DNA of 64,000 bases from Kribbella sp. ALI-6-A (GCF_001984195.1 NZ_MTQN01000009.1:682001-746000); one strand, 5' to 3'. Positions 6,929 through 16,554 are shown, counted from the stretch's first letter. The notes: generated by a model not told the origin, from the sequence alone. Numbers and translations: made by a program.

Positions 6929-9805
6929 TCAGCCGCCGACGTGGGCATCCACCACGTTTGAAGGGCTACTTCCCAGCAGACCCGCTATCTCGATCAGACG
7001 ATCCGCCATCACAGGCGAGTACCCACGAACTCGGTCCAAGTCACGCCGCAGATTCAGGGACTGTTGCCACGACACGGACCGACCGGTCTCGAGCGCTTCG
7101 ATCCCCACCGCCGGATCGGCACTTTCGATCGCCATCGCCGCAGCTGTGCCGGACTTCTCCTGCAGACCCGCCAGCACGCTCTCCCGCGATTGCCTCGCCA
7201 AACCGTGCCAGGCTACCGTCGGGAGCAGCCGCATCAACCGCGCGTAGGCCGCGGTCGCGCCCGACCAATCACCCTGTTGCGCTGACGCCTCGGCCAGCGC
7301 CTCGGCGGCCAGTACCCGAATCCCAGGGCTCGACGCACGTACGTCGATCGCCTCGTCCCAGGCGGCAAGAGCCGCGGCCAGATCGTCGACGGCGCCGCTT
7401 TGCTCGAAGCGAGTCGCCAGGGCGTTTCCCAGTCCGAGCAGCAACGGCGCCCGGTCCGGGTGATCTGCCCAGTACGAAGAAATGACTGCCTGCAGTACGG
7501 CGACTGATTCATCGACGTCCGCAGGCGATTCGGTCGCTTCGCCCCGTTGCCGGAGGGCCATCCCTAAGTTCGACCGGTACAACTTGTGATCGGGATGCCC
7601 GTTACCGGCCAGCTCGACCGCACGGCGAAAGGTCTCGACGGCCTCGTCCAGATCCGTCGTCCGTTCACCAACGTGATACCGAGTGGTTAGCGCCAGGGCA
7701 AGGTTCGACAGGTACGCCGGAAGCGCCGGATCGCGGTCAGACGTCGCCTCGGTTGCCTCCCGGGCAACCGCCACCGCCTCGTCGGCAGCCGCCGGATCAG
7801 CTGCAGTGATCGCGCCGGCCCGCAACACGTTGGCCAGGTTCGAGAGCCGTCCCGCCCGGAACGGGCTCGTGTGTGGTGTGACCGCGACGGCGCGGCGGGA
7901 GGTCACGATCGCCTCGTCCAGATCCTCCGGCGCGCCGCGCAACTCGAACCTGGTCAGCAGACAGTTACCCAGATTGGTCGCGGCGGCCCCAGAGGTCAAC
8001 GGGCCGGCCGTTTCGGCGTTCGCAACCCGCGCTGCCCGGACGGCCTGATCAAGACTCACCAGGTCGGCGCGCACCTCGTACCTAGCCAACAGACACGCAG
8101 CAAGATTCGAGAACCGGCCGCACCGCGCCGGCTCACCGGGCCTGGTATCGTCAGCGACCTGCTGCGCCGTAGCGAGTGCCCAGCTGAGGTCCGCTTCGTC
8201 GCCCGACGCCGAGAACAGGGTGCGTCGGCATGCACTGAGTTCGGCCAGGATGTGCGTCCTTGCCGTTCCGCGGCTGCCTGCCAGTGCCTCCTCGCCGGTC
8301 GCGATCGCACGGTCGAGATCTTCGGCATCGCCGAGCAGTTCGAATCGCTGCCTCCACGCGAGGCTTGTGTTGGCGAGGATCGCAGGCCGGTCGGGCGAGT
8401 TCGGGGGCAACACCTCGAGAGCGTCTCGTGTGAGCTCCAACGCGCGCTCGAGATCCGCCACGGTCCCGTCGCGTTCGAAGCGAGCGGAGTGCGCGTTGGC
8501 GGCGTTTGCCAGCAGGGCCGCCTCGTCGAGGCCGCTGTCCGTTGTCAGCTCCAGCGCACGGTCGAGCGCGTCGATCGATGCTTCGAGGTCGCCGGGAAGC
8601 GACGCCGATTCGTGCCGCGCCAGCAATGCGGCGCCGAGGTTGGACAGCAGCAGCGCCTGCGATGCTCCGTCGACTGCGGCCGACTCCTCGATCAGTTCGA
8701 TCGCTTCGTCCAGATCGGCGACATCGCCATCCCGGTCGTACCTGGTGGACAGAATGTTCGCCAGGGTGGAGGCGTGCCGGGAGCGCTCGGGCTCGCCGTG
8801 AACCGCGGCCCGCGCGAGCCCGAGCGCGGTGTCCAGATCCGTACTCTCCTCGAACAGCTCGTACCGAAGAGCGAGACAGACGGCATGACCGGCAAGGATC
8901 TCTGGCGGCGCTTCGGCGGGACCACCACAAAGCTCGACCGCTTGCCCAGACACCACCGCCGCCCGATCCAGGTCCGCGGGGTCGCCGAGGAATTCGTAGC
9001 GGGCCAAAAGAGCAGACTTGAGCATCATCAGCGGACCGAGCTGCGACTCGACGGCGCTCGCGCCGACCGCCGTCTCGCCGGACTCGACCGCACCACCAAG
9101 CAACGCCGCGTCGCGCAACTCCTCACCGAGCAGACGCTGTGTCAGACTGAGGTTCGACCAGTACGTGGGCAGGTCGGCGTCGCCGGCCACCGCCACCGTG
9201 GCGGCCTCGTGGGACACGTCGACCGCGTCGATCAGCTGTTGCCGATGGCCGGTCCGGACGAATTCCTGAACCAACATGGCGCCAAGGGTGCTCGCGAACA
9301 TCGCACGATCGCGATGTCCGTCGCCTGCCAGCTCCACCGCGCGTCTCGCGCACTCGATGGCTTCTGGCAGGTCACCACCGACGTCTCGGGCTCGCAAGGC
9401 ATGAGAGAGATTGGACCAGTACGCCGGATTGGCTCTCCCCGATCCCTCCGTCGCCAGCCGACACGCTCTGACCGCATCGTCCAGCAGATCTGCTTCGTCG
9501 AATGCTTCCGCCGCGGCACGCAAAGCGTTGCCCAGCGTGGTGGCGATATCGCCGTGCGAGGATTCGCCCTCGTTCATCGTGTCCAGGACCAGGCCGAGCC
9601 GGTTCATGGCCACCACGAGCAGGACTGGCCGGCCGGTCGCGTCGTACGCGTCGACGGCTGCCATCCCGACGTCCACCACCAGTTGCATTTGCAGGCCTGT
9701 GCAATCGTCTTCGGCGGCCCGCCACAGGGCATCGTCGTCGATCTGTTCGGGGCTCGTCCGCAGTTGTTCGTACAGTGTCTGCTCAACCGCTTCGCGGGAG
9801 TTCAC
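6929..9805 (-). CDS. large TPR-array protein ending in the CHAT hinge
   Basis: The longest of the five (958 aa). After an N-terminal helical segment of about 85 residues it is nearly all repeats of about 45 aa with the core LSNL...L..R......DLDEA(I/V)...R.A(V/L)(E/D), roughly seventeen units by eye. The end reads LLPTVAWHGLARQSRESVL, then ETGRSVSWQQSLNLRRDL and stop, with no CHAT domain. Start is GTG at 9805, overlapping the TGA of the preceding gene (9804-9802) as GTGA, so the two are translationally coupled. A long superhelix of this kind would bind a protein or peptide ligand; the ligand is unknown. Confidence 0.85.
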   Translation of the reverse strand: MNSREAVEQTLYEQLRTSPEQIDDDALWRAAEDDCTGLQMQLVVDVGMAAVDAYDATGRPVLLVVAMNRLGLVLDTMNEGESSHGDIATTLGNALRAAAEAFDEADLLDDAVRACRLATEGSGRANPAYWSNLSHALRARDVGGDLPEAIECARRAVELAGDGHRDRAMFASTLGAMLVQEFVRTGHRQQLIDAVDVSHEAATVAVAGDADLPTYWSNLSLTQRLLGEELRDAALLGGAVESGETAVGASAVESQLGPLMMLKSALLARYEFLGDPADLDRAAVVSGQAVELCGGPAEAPPEILAGHAVCLALRYELFEESTDLDTALGLARAAVHGEPERSRHASTLANILSTRYDRDGDVADLDEAIELIEESAAVDGASQALLLSNLGAALLARHESASLPGDLEASIDALDRALELTTDSGLDEAALLANAANAHSARFERDGTVADLERALELTRDALEVLPPNSPDRPAILANTSLAWRQRFELLGDAEDLDRAIATGEEALAGSRGTARTHILAELSACRRTLFSASGDEADLSWALATAQQVADDTRPGEPARCGRFSNLAACLLARYEVRADLVSLDQAVRAARVANAETAGPLTSGAAATNLGNCLLTRFELRGAPEDLDEAIVTSRRAVAVTPHTSPFRAGRLSNLANVLRAGAITAADPAAADEAVAVAREATEATSDRDPALPAYLSNLALALTTRYHVGERTTDLDEAVETFRRAVELAGNGHPDHKLYRSNLGMALRQRGEATESPADVDESVAVLQAVISSYWADHPDRAPLLLGLGNALATRFEQSGAVDDLAAALAAWDEAIDVRASSPGIRVLAAEALAEASAQQGDWSGATAAYARLMRLLPTVAWHGLARQSRESVLAGLQEKSGTAAAMAIESADPAVGIEALETGRSVSWQQSLNLRRDLDRVRGYSPVMADRLIEIAGLLGSSPSNVVDAHVGG

Positions 9806-11307
9806 CGAGGATCTCGATCCGTCACTTCGTCCGCAAAGAGGGACCGCCTGCCCAGGACCTCAAGGGCCTCAAGCCGCGCCCGTACTTCGAGAAGCCGCTC
9901 GGCCAAGGCAAGATCGACCGCGGCCAGCCGGTCCACCTCGCTCGTCCGCAACCGGTCCCCCCACAGCACGCTCCGGCCGTGTTCGGAGCAGCGAACGGCG
10001 TTGTTCCACTGGTCGCCCGCGACGCAAGCACCGGCCGCATCGTCCGCCAGACCGGCGAGTTCGGCCAGTCGGCGCTCGCGTTCGTTCCGCTGGAGGCCGG
10101 GCCAGATCAGCTCATTCAGGCGGTCAAGAGCCAACTGATATCCCTCGACCGCACTAGCTGGATCATCTGTGACCATAGCCCACTCCCCCGCGATCCGGCC
10201 CGACATGGTCCGTTGCCCAGGCGACCCGGAGCGCTGGCTCGCCGCGGCCAACCGCGCCTCGACGGCACGCCGGGCGTCGTCTGGCGCTCTCAGTCGCTCG
10301 AATCGCATCCAATGGGCGCGCGCGAGACCCGACCAGCACGTCACCGCGTCAGGATCGTTCACAGCCAGCACCGCTGTGGCTGCCGCCGAACGATCTACAG
10401 CCTGGTCGATCTCCTGACGGCTCGCCGTCGGCAAGCCCGCTTTCGCTCGTGCGACCAACCCCAGATTGATCAGCGCAGTACGACGATCGACGTGCGCCGG
10501 GTCAGCTATCGCCGCCGCGCCCTGCAGCATTGTCTCCGCCTGCTCCAGGTTCCGGGCAGTGTCGGTGATTCGCGCCAGCTCAACGGCGGCCAGGCCGGCG
10601 TTGATGAGCAGGCCTGGTCGATCGATCGCCAGGCTGCCTGGAAGTGTCGTAGCGTCCAGAGCGAGTTGCCGGGATTCCCGCAGTACGTCCACATCGCCGC
10701 GGGCGGCGCCGTACAGGCGTAAGGCGATCGAGAGGTTCGAGGCGATCCGGCTGCGCTGCGGCTGAGTGGTACCGACCGCGTCCAACGCCCGGTCACCCAG
10801 CACGATCGCCTCCTGGAGATCCGGCGGCCGGTCCAGCAACTCGTAGCGCAACCGCAACGCGAACGCGAGATTCGACAACCGCTGAGCTCGAATCAGCCCG
10901 CTCGGCGAGTCGTCCAGGCCCTGCCTGCCGTACCGGACCGCCCGTTCGAGGTCGGCCCGCACTCCAGTTGCCTCGTACCGCAGGCGACAGGCGTTTCCCA
11001 GATTGGCCGACTGCCGAGCGCGCGCGGACTCCGAGGCCGCCTCGCGGACCGCCTGCTCACCCAGCTCGATCGCCTCGCTGATCGAGAGAACCTCCCCCGA
11101 TTGCTCGAATCCGAGCTGAAGGCCGACGATCAGATCGGTGCGCGCCGCCGACAGCCATGCCGGCGGCGCCGCTAGGTAGAGCCACCGAAAGGTATCGACC
11201 GCCCACACCAGCTCCTGCGGACGGTCCTCGTTCTGGTAGCAATCGATCCAGTCCTGCGCCGCGTTACGCAGCACGGTACGCAGCGTCCCGTAGTCGTCGG
11301 CAGTCAT
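9802..11307 (-). CDS. TPR-array protein ending in the CHAT hinge
   Basis: 501 aa, TPR-like repeats throughout (for example RLSNLAFALRLRYELLDRPP at about residues 145-165). Its hinge differs a little from the others: SEHGRSVLWGDRLRTSEVDR, ending about 45 residues later. No CHAT domain. ATG at 11307 lies 15 nt after the stop of the membrane protein gene, and its own stop overlaps the next TPR gene. The shorter array suggests a different ligand from its neighbours, though the shared hinge implies the same docking surface (inference). Confidence 0.82.
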   Translation of the reverse strand: MTADDYGTLRTVLRNAAQDWIDCYQNEDRPQELVWAVDTFRWLYLAAPPAWLSAARTDLIVGLQLGFEQSGEVLSISEAIELGEQAVREAASESARARQSANLGNACRLRYEATGVRADLERAVRYGRQGLDDSPSGLIRAQRLSNLAFALRLRYELLDRPPDLQEAIVLGDRALDAVGTTQPQRSRIASNLSIALRLYGAARGDVDVLRESRQLALDATTLPGSLAIDRPGLLINAGLAAVELARITDTARNLEQAETMLQGAAAIADPAHVDRRTALINLGLVARAKAGLPTASRQEIDQAVDRSAAATAVLAVNDPDAVTCWSGLARAHWMRFERLRAPDDARRAVEARLAAASQRSGSPGQRTMSGRIAGEWAMVTDDPASAVEGYQLALDRLNELIWPGLQRNERERRLAELAGLADDAAGACVAGDQWNNAVRCSEHGRSVLWGDRLRTSEVDRLAAVDLALAERLLEVRARLEALEVLGRRSLFADEVTDRDPR

Positions 11308-11322
11308 TGACCAGACGTCCGA

Positions 11323-11958
11323 TCAGGGTTTCGCGGGGCCGCAACTGTCCGCGGTTCGAATTCCGATTGCTTCCGCCATTCGCACGGCGACCTCACCACT
11401 GTTGGTCTTCAGCGTCAGGACACCCTGCTCGAGTCGCTGGACCGAGCCGCAGCGCTCGCCCTGAGGAGTCAGCACAACGATCCTCGTGGCGTCCTTCCCC
11501 GGACCGTACCAGGTGAGACCCACCGCGCTGATCAGCAGAACCGCACAGGCCGCAGCCATCCAGCGTCCCCGGCGGAGCGCGTCCAGCGACGCTTCGGTCT
11601 CAAGTCGTTCCGCGTCCGCCTCCGGATCGGGCGAATCGACCAGGTCCGACATTGGTAGGCCGTGCGGACTCCCATGGGCCGCACGTAGGAGCAGCGCGGC
11701 CGCAGTGCCGCCCGCCAGTATCGACAGGACGAGCAGAGCTCCGACGGCGGCTGCGTACGGCGACGCGAGATCGCCGACGTCCGTCCTTCCCTTGATCAGA
11801 CCGAAACCGATCAGCGCTGCCAGTACCGCCCCGAGGCCGTTGCGCCAGGCAAGTGCCATCGCGCGAACCGTCGGCAGCTTGCCGGTCCCGAGCCGACGAA
11901 GTGCCTTTGCACGGCGGCGATCCTGCGGCCCACTGATGGACGCCGGCACCAAGGTCAT
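11323..11958 (-). CDS. three-helix membrane protein of the TPR/CHAT cluster
   Basis: 211 aa. Two hydrophobic helices lie at about residues 41-56 (GLGAVLAALIGFGLI) and 68-91 (AAAVGALLVLSILAGGTAAALLL). A charged, probably cytoplasmic, loop follows (about 92-131), then a third helix at about 132-150 (WMAAACAVLLISAVGLTWYG) and a C-terminal domain of about 60 residues with short beta strands. No known family recognised. ATG 11958 overlaps the stop of the zinc-ribbon gene. Sitting two genes after a caspase-like protease, it could be the membrane-acting effector or substrate, or an anchor for the complex; no direct evidence decides this. Confidence 0.75.
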   Translation of the reverse strand: MTLVPASISGPQDRRRAKALRRLGTGKLPTVRAMALAWRNGLGAVLAALIGFGLIKGRTDVGDLASPYAAAVGALLVLSILAGGTAAALLLRAAHGSPHGLPMSDLVDSPDPEADAERLETEASLDALRRGRWMAAACAVLLISAVGLTWYGPGKDATRIVVLTPQGERCGSVQRLEQGVLTLKTNSGEVAVRMAEAIGIRTADSCGPAKP

Positions 11959-12275
11959 TGCGGTAACACCTCAAGGGACCAGAAGGCGCCGCAGCCTTCC
12001 TCGTCGTCCGGCCGGTCGCGGTGCTCGAACCTGCAGGTGCAGTACATCGGCAGCGGCCCTTTCGCGATGGGCTTGGACGCCTTGAACCGAGGCAAGATCC
12101 CTTTGTGGACCAGTTTGCTGTAGTCGAAGGTCATCGGATGGGAGCATCGAGGACAGTGGCCACTCACCACGACGCTCCCCCGGGTGTCAAGCACGCGATG
12201 CTCTTGGGAAATGAAAAGCCCCGCGAAACCGGGATCGGAGATCTCCTCGAACCAATGCTCATCCGGAGCTGTCAC
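11955..12275 (-). CDS. small zinc-ribbon protein
   Basis: 106 aa, no family recognised. The metal-binding pattern is CPRC at about residues 41-44 and CTC near 79-81, with a further Cys near 95 (EEGCGAF), enough for one zinc site. The N-terminus is acidic (DEHWFEEISDP). The gene starts 21 nt after the CHAT gene and overlaps the membrane protein gene by ATGA, so the three are made together. It might be a small adaptor or regulator of the protease (inference). Confidence 0.7.
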   Translation of the reverse strand: MTAPDEHWFEEISDPGFAGLFISQEHRVLDTRGSVVVSGHCPRCSHPMTFDYSKLVHKGILPRFKASKPIAKGPLPMYCTCRFEHRDRPDDEEGCGAFWSLEVLPQ

Positions 12276-12296
12276 AGCTTTGTCCTCCTTGACTCG

Positions 12297-13595
12297 TCAG
12301 GGTCCCGTGTGCGTGAACGGCGTCCAGATCTGAGGTGATTCCGGACACTTCGCGCGCAAGGCGCGGACAGCCTCGTGCAACGCGACCGCGGCCAGCTCGG
12401 GCCTTAGTACCTCGTCCGTCACGATCTGCTGGTAAAGCGAGCCGAATATCTCTTCCGCGGCTTGTTGCTCCACCGACCACAACGTCGCCACGACGTGCCG
12501 ATAGCCCATGTAGTGGAAGGCGGCGGCCAGCGTGATCGCCTCGTCGAGCAACTCGATCCCGCCGATCGCCGTCTTGCACGCGGACAGGCCGGCGAAGTCC
12601 CCGTGGAACCGCTCCGCGCTGAGGTCGGCGATACTCAGCTTCCCGTCGCTCAGCCACAGACCACCACTCGACGGATCCAGCAGATCCTGGTCGCCATGGC
12701 ACGTGAAGTGCGCCCATCGGTGCTTCGCCAATTCCGACCGGACAACGTCCCGGGTCGCCTTCTTGTCTGGCAGATCGGTCAGTGAGTGCCGGAACAACCC
12801 ATGGAGCAGTTCGCGCTCCGCCTCGGTCTCGAGCGGTACCTGACCGTCGACATTCCCAGCCGACACCAGGAGCATGCGGTCCTCAACGTCCTGATCCGGC
12901 CGGTTCCGAGCGTCGAGCAGTGCCCGCAGGGTCGGCGTGTACGACGAGACCACGCGATCCAGCACTGTCCGTGGCGGACCGTCTCCGGTGTCCGCATGAT
13001 GGCCTGCAGTGTGCAGCGGCAGTACAGTCAGCGCACCCGTCGGACACCACCAGACGCGCGGCCAGCTGGTCGGCTCACCGGGGGGAGTCTCCTCTCGTCC
13101 CAGCGCGGTCAGAACTGGGCCGGCGATCACGTCCCACATCCAGACCTGCAGGTCAGTCAACATCTCGTCGACCGCCGCCATCGCCGCGTCGAGCCGTTGC
13201 TTTGCGCGCCGGTACCCAACGATCAACGGGCGACTCGACGCGTTCGACACTTTGTGTTCGGCCTCGACCAGTTCACCCAGAGCCACTTCGGCGGCGTGCA
13301 GCACCGCAAGGTAAGTCGAGGCCCGGCGGGCGGTCTCGTCCAAGGTCAGCCGTTCCAACGGAACTGCCCGAACACCGCCCAGCTCGACGATCAGCGCGTC
13401 GCACCGCCAACGACTCACGTTGACGACCACCACTGGCCCCCCGGCGGCAGCAGGTAGCAGCTGTTCGATCTTCGGCGGCCGTAAGAAGTCCTCGAAACCC
13501 TCAATGGCCTGCACCTGCTCGACGAGCTCGTCCCACTCCCGCGCCAGCGCCATCCGCCGATCGACGATCCGGTCCTCCGAAAACTCCTCTACCAC
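12297..13595 (-). CDS. stand-alone CHAT (caspase-like) protease
   Basis: 432 aa from GTG 13595, which follows GGGGGAG; the frame is open further upstream but that part looks non-coding. Residues 1-200 are the linker usually found between TPRs and CHAT (RRMALAREWDELVEQ, GGPVVVVNVS). The C-terminal half is a CHAT domain: VWWCPTGALTVLPLHTAG, the catalytic His (about 300) in AHFTCHGDQD, and the catalytic Cys (about 340) in LSACKTA. CHAT proteases are clan CD, relatives of caspases and separases. Family members usually carry the TPR array in the same chain; here it has none. Probable partners are the five TPR proteins encoded around it. Confidence 0.9.
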   Translation of the reverse strand: MVEEFSEDRIVDRRMALAREWDELVEQVQAIEGFEDFLRPPKIEQLLPAAAGGPVVVVNVSRWRCDALIVELGGVRAVPLERLTLDETARRASTYLAVLHAAEVALGELVEAEHKVSNASSRPLIVGYRRAKQRLDAAMAAVDEMLTDLQVWMWDVIAGPVLTALGREETPPGEPTSWPRVWWCPTGALTVLPLHTAGHHADTGDGPPRTVLDRVVSSYTPTLRALLDARNRPDQDVEDRMLLVSAGNVDGQVPLETEAERELLHGLFRHSLTDLPDKKATRDVVRSELAKHRWAHFTCHGDQDLLDPSSGGLWLSDGKLSIADLSAERFHGDFAGLSACKTAIGGIELLDEAITLAAAFHYMGYRHVVATLWSVEQQAAEEIFGSLYQQIVTDEVLRPELAAVALHEAVRALRAKCPESPQIWTPFTHTGP

Positions 13596-13946
13596 CGCTC
13601 CCCCTACCGCGCCCGCCGTCGCCCGGACGACGAGTATGGCACTTCGGCCTGGCCGCCAACAGAGCGTGACGATCACGACCGCCGTGCGACTCCGCGCCTT
13701 TGACCTGGCATCTCTTTGCCACGTACCCGCGAACTCGACCGGGCCGACGATCATTGAACGACCACCGCTCGAGGCAAATCACCCGCCAAGGCCCCGAGTG
13801 CCTTACTGTTTCGGCGTCCCATCGACCTGCAAGCTCGACAGGCAGCCGGGATCTTTCGCGCTACTAACACTACTCACCTCGGGCTGACCAACAGGCCGTC
13901 GTTCCACTCCGAGTATCGCAATCCCCCGATCTGAGTGGTCCAGGTG
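13596..13946. other. 351-nt gap between the first TPR gene and the CHAT gene
   Basis: No supported gene; a fringe of open frame extends upstream of the CHAT start but has no CHAT or TPR character. The TPR protein to the right ends in REQLDRSVDPARLN and the CHAT protein begins VVEEFSEDRIVDRRMALARE. These two pieces follow each other directly in fused relatives, so this stretch may be an insertion that split one gene into two. It could also hold a promoter for the CHAT part; no clear -35/-10 pair was found. Confidence 0.45.
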
Positions 13947-16391
13947 CTAGTTCAGCCGAGCAGGGTCCACCGACCGGTCGAGCTGTTCACGGATCCAAGC
14001 GAGCTTGGCAGCTAGTCCAGATGCGACTTTCTGCAGCCGCCATAGGTCAGAGCGGGTTTCGAGCGACTGCGACCACAACACACTCCTGCCTCGTTCCAAA
14101 AGCTCGATTGCCCGATCATGCTGGTCCGCCGCGATCGAGGCAGCGGCTGCTTGCGCAGCCAATCCACCTCGGCCGGCGAGGGACTGCTCCCTCGTTGCGC
14201 GGGTCGTTCCCCGCCAAGCGACCAACGGCAGCAAGTCCACCGCAACGCCATAGCCGTCTGCCGCCTCAGGCCAATTCTGTTGACTTGCGCAGACCTCCGC
14301 CCACTGCTGGGCAGCAGTCAATCGTTCCATTGACGGCCCGCCGCGGAGCACCGCTGCCTCCTGCCAACCGGCGACGGCGTCAGCAAGATCCGAGCTATTG
14401 CCCATCCAGACCGACCTCGCACGCAGTGCGATGCCGAGATTTACCAAGACGTTCACTCGCCATGGATGACCCGGACGCATCGCGGCCACAGCTGCACGTC
14501 CAGCTCTGACGGCTTCAGCGATATCAACCAGCCTCGATGACAATCTGGCGGACGCCTCGAACCGGGCCACCAGGACGGCGACCAGATTCGACAGCATGGC
14601 AGCCCTGACTGGGTGATCCAGAAGAGCCGCAGCCACGGACGCGCGAGCAGTAGTGATGGCCTCGTCCAGATCAGCCCATTTCTGCTCGCCCTCGAACTTG
14701 GCCCGCAGCGCCAGACTCAGGTTGCCGAGATAGATGGCCTGCTCGGAGTGGCCCTCGGGGAGCGCGGCCAAAGCTTCGCGATCGAGCGAAGTTGCCTCGT
14801 CGATGTCAGCAGTCTGGCGCTGCCACTCGTACCGGATCTTCAGACCGGTGGCGAGGACCGAGATGTATCTCGTTCGGTCGATCACCCCCGGTCGGCACGC
14901 CTCGACGGATTGACGACCGGCGGCAATCGCCTGGTCGAGGTCGGACAGCTCGCGAAGCAGGTTGAACCTGTGGCGTAGCGCAACGCTGAGATTGCACAGC
15001 AGATTTGGCCGGATTGCATGGTCGGCACCGGCGGCATCGACCGCTGCGCGCGCCCAGGCGATTGCCTCGCTAGCGTCGCCAGGGTCAGTTGTCCGCTCAG
15101 AGCGAGCCCGCAGGCAAACTCCCAGACTTGTGAAGATCCCGGCGCGACGGGTGTGACCGGCGGGCATCGCGGCGACGGCCTCGCGAGCCAGCGCGATAGC
15201 TTCGTCGATCTCGGTCAGGTCGTCCGAGCGATCGAAGCGAGCCCGCAGGGAGATGCAAAGATTGGAGAGCAGATCGATCCGATTTGGATCATCGGCCGGT
15301 GTTGCGGTGACCACCTCTCGACACAGGCTGATCGCCTCGTCGATGAAGCTGATGTCGCCGACTCGATCGAATTTCTTCCCGAGCGCACTGGCGAGATTGC
15401 TGCACTCGCTGATTCGGTCAGGATGGTCAGGCGGAATGGCCGCCAGTACCTCACGCGACGTCGCGATCGCCTCATCGAGGTCGTCCAACTGGCCCGACAC
15501 CTCGAACCGGAGCTGAAGCGTCATCGCTACGCCGGACAAGCACCCAACTCGGGCCTCCGGATCCGCTGAATCCGCCGCGGCGCGAACCAAGCCAATGGCC
15601 TCATCGAGTTCGTCCATCCGGCCGGTCTGTTGGAATCGGCTTCGCAGGGACATGCCGAGGTTGCCCTGAATGGTCGGTCGCCAATGGCTATCGGCCGGCA
15701 CCACCATCAATGCTTCCCGACCTAGCGCGATGGCGGTATCCAAGTCGCTCAACCGACCGTGCCACTCGAAGCGCAAGTGCAACGCCACCGCGAGGTTCTG
15801 TAGGTACCCCGCCCGACGGGGGTGCGCCGCCGACGCCGCGGCGACAGCCTGGCGCCCGACGGTGATCGCTTCCTCGACGTCTTGTGCTCGTCCCCTCATG
15901 TCAAATCTGTAGCCCAGCGCGCCCCCAAGGTTCGACAAGTAGCCTGGCAGATCTGGATGGCCGGACGGGAGCAGGTGAACTGCCTCCCGCAAGGCATCGA
16001 CCGCTGTGTCGAGGCTCTCTAGATCACCTGTGCTCCGCGCTCGATCGAACAGCGCCCTGCCCTCATCTGCCCAGCGTTGCCCGATCATCCCCCGCAGTTC
16101 GGACGGCACCAATGCGACCTCCGTCCTGGCGATCGCCCCAAACCACTCGAACGCTTCCTCGAAGTCGTCCCGACTCCCGCCTGGCATTGCCTTATGACGG
16201 CACCAGTGAAACGACGCGACGATGTAAGCGACATTCAACGGGACGTCTCCGAACTGAAGCCGGGCAAGCTCAAGCAGCCGTATGGTCTCCGCAACCCCTC
16301 GGGAATCAAGAAGTAGTGCCGAGTCACCGCGTTCGGAGAATGTCCGAATGCGCACCCGAAGAGCCCACAGCAGGAGGTCTTCTTCTGACAT
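13947..16391 (-). CDS. TPR-array protein ending in the CHAT hinge (first gene of the cluster)
   Basis: 814 aa. The N-terminal ~100 residues are helical but not repeat-like. From about residue 110 to 690 there are about a dozen repeats (YLSNLGGALGYRFDMRGRAQ is typical), then LLPLVAWRGTTRATREQSL and the hinge GRSVLWSQSLETRSDL from residue 768, ending in SVDPARLN. Start is ATG 16391. There is no obvious ribosome site, but TATACA lies about 8 nt upstream, so the transcript may be leaderless. As first gene it is the likely original N-terminal half of a fused TPR-CHAT protein. Confidence 0.83.
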   Translation of the reverse strand: MSEEDLLLWALRVRIRTFSERGDSALLLDSRGVAETIRLLELARLQFGDVPLNVAYIVASFHWCRHKAMPGGSRDDFEEAFEWFGAIARTEVALVPSELRGMIGQRWADEGRALFDRARSTGDLESLDTAVDALREAVHLLPSGHPDLPGYLSNLGGALGYRFDMRGRAQDVEEAITVGRQAVAAASAAHPRRAGYLQNLAVALHLRFEWHGRLSDLDTAIALGREALMVVPADSHWRPTIQGNLGMSLRSRFQQTGRMDELDEAIGLVRAAADSADPEARVGCLSGVAMTLQLRFEVSGQLDDLDEAIATSREVLAAIPPDHPDRISECSNLASALGKKFDRVGDISFIDEAISLCREVVTATPADDPNRIDLLSNLCISLRARFDRSDDLTEIDEAIALAREAVAAMPAGHTRRAGIFTSLGVCLRARSERTTDPGDASEAIAWARAAVDAAGADHAIRPNLLCNLSVALRHRFNLLRELSDLDQAIAAGRQSVEACRPGVIDRTRYISVLATGLKIRYEWQRQTADIDEATSLDREALAALPEGHSEQAIYLGNLSLALRAKFEGEQKWADLDEAITTARASVAAALLDHPVRAAMLSNLVAVLVARFEASARLSSRLVDIAEAVRAGRAAVAAMRPGHPWRVNVLVNLGIALRARSVWMGNSSDLADAVAGWQEAAVLRGGPSMERLTAAQQWAEVCASQQNWPEAADGYGVAVDLLPLVAWRGTTRATREQSLAGRGGLAAQAAAASIAADQHDRAIELLERGRSVLWSQSLETRSDLWRLQKVASGLAAKLAWIREQLDRSVDPARLN

Positions 16392-16554
16392 CCAATATTT
16401 GTATAGGCGCGACGATCACTGATGGAAGGGCGAGGCGTTCAGTTTCGGCCCGAAGGGTGATGCTCGCGGTTCGCGCGACGCTGGAGCGCATCGCGAGAGG
16501 GGTGGGAGCGTCGAGTGATGAGCGACGGAGAAGCGAGCGGCGAGGCGGCGTGGG

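Noticed and set aside
7871..10138. A 755-codon open frame on the plus strand
   Set aside because: It is antisense to two well-supported TPR genes, is rich in Arg and Gln, and shows no family pattern; long antisense frames are common in GC-rich DNA.
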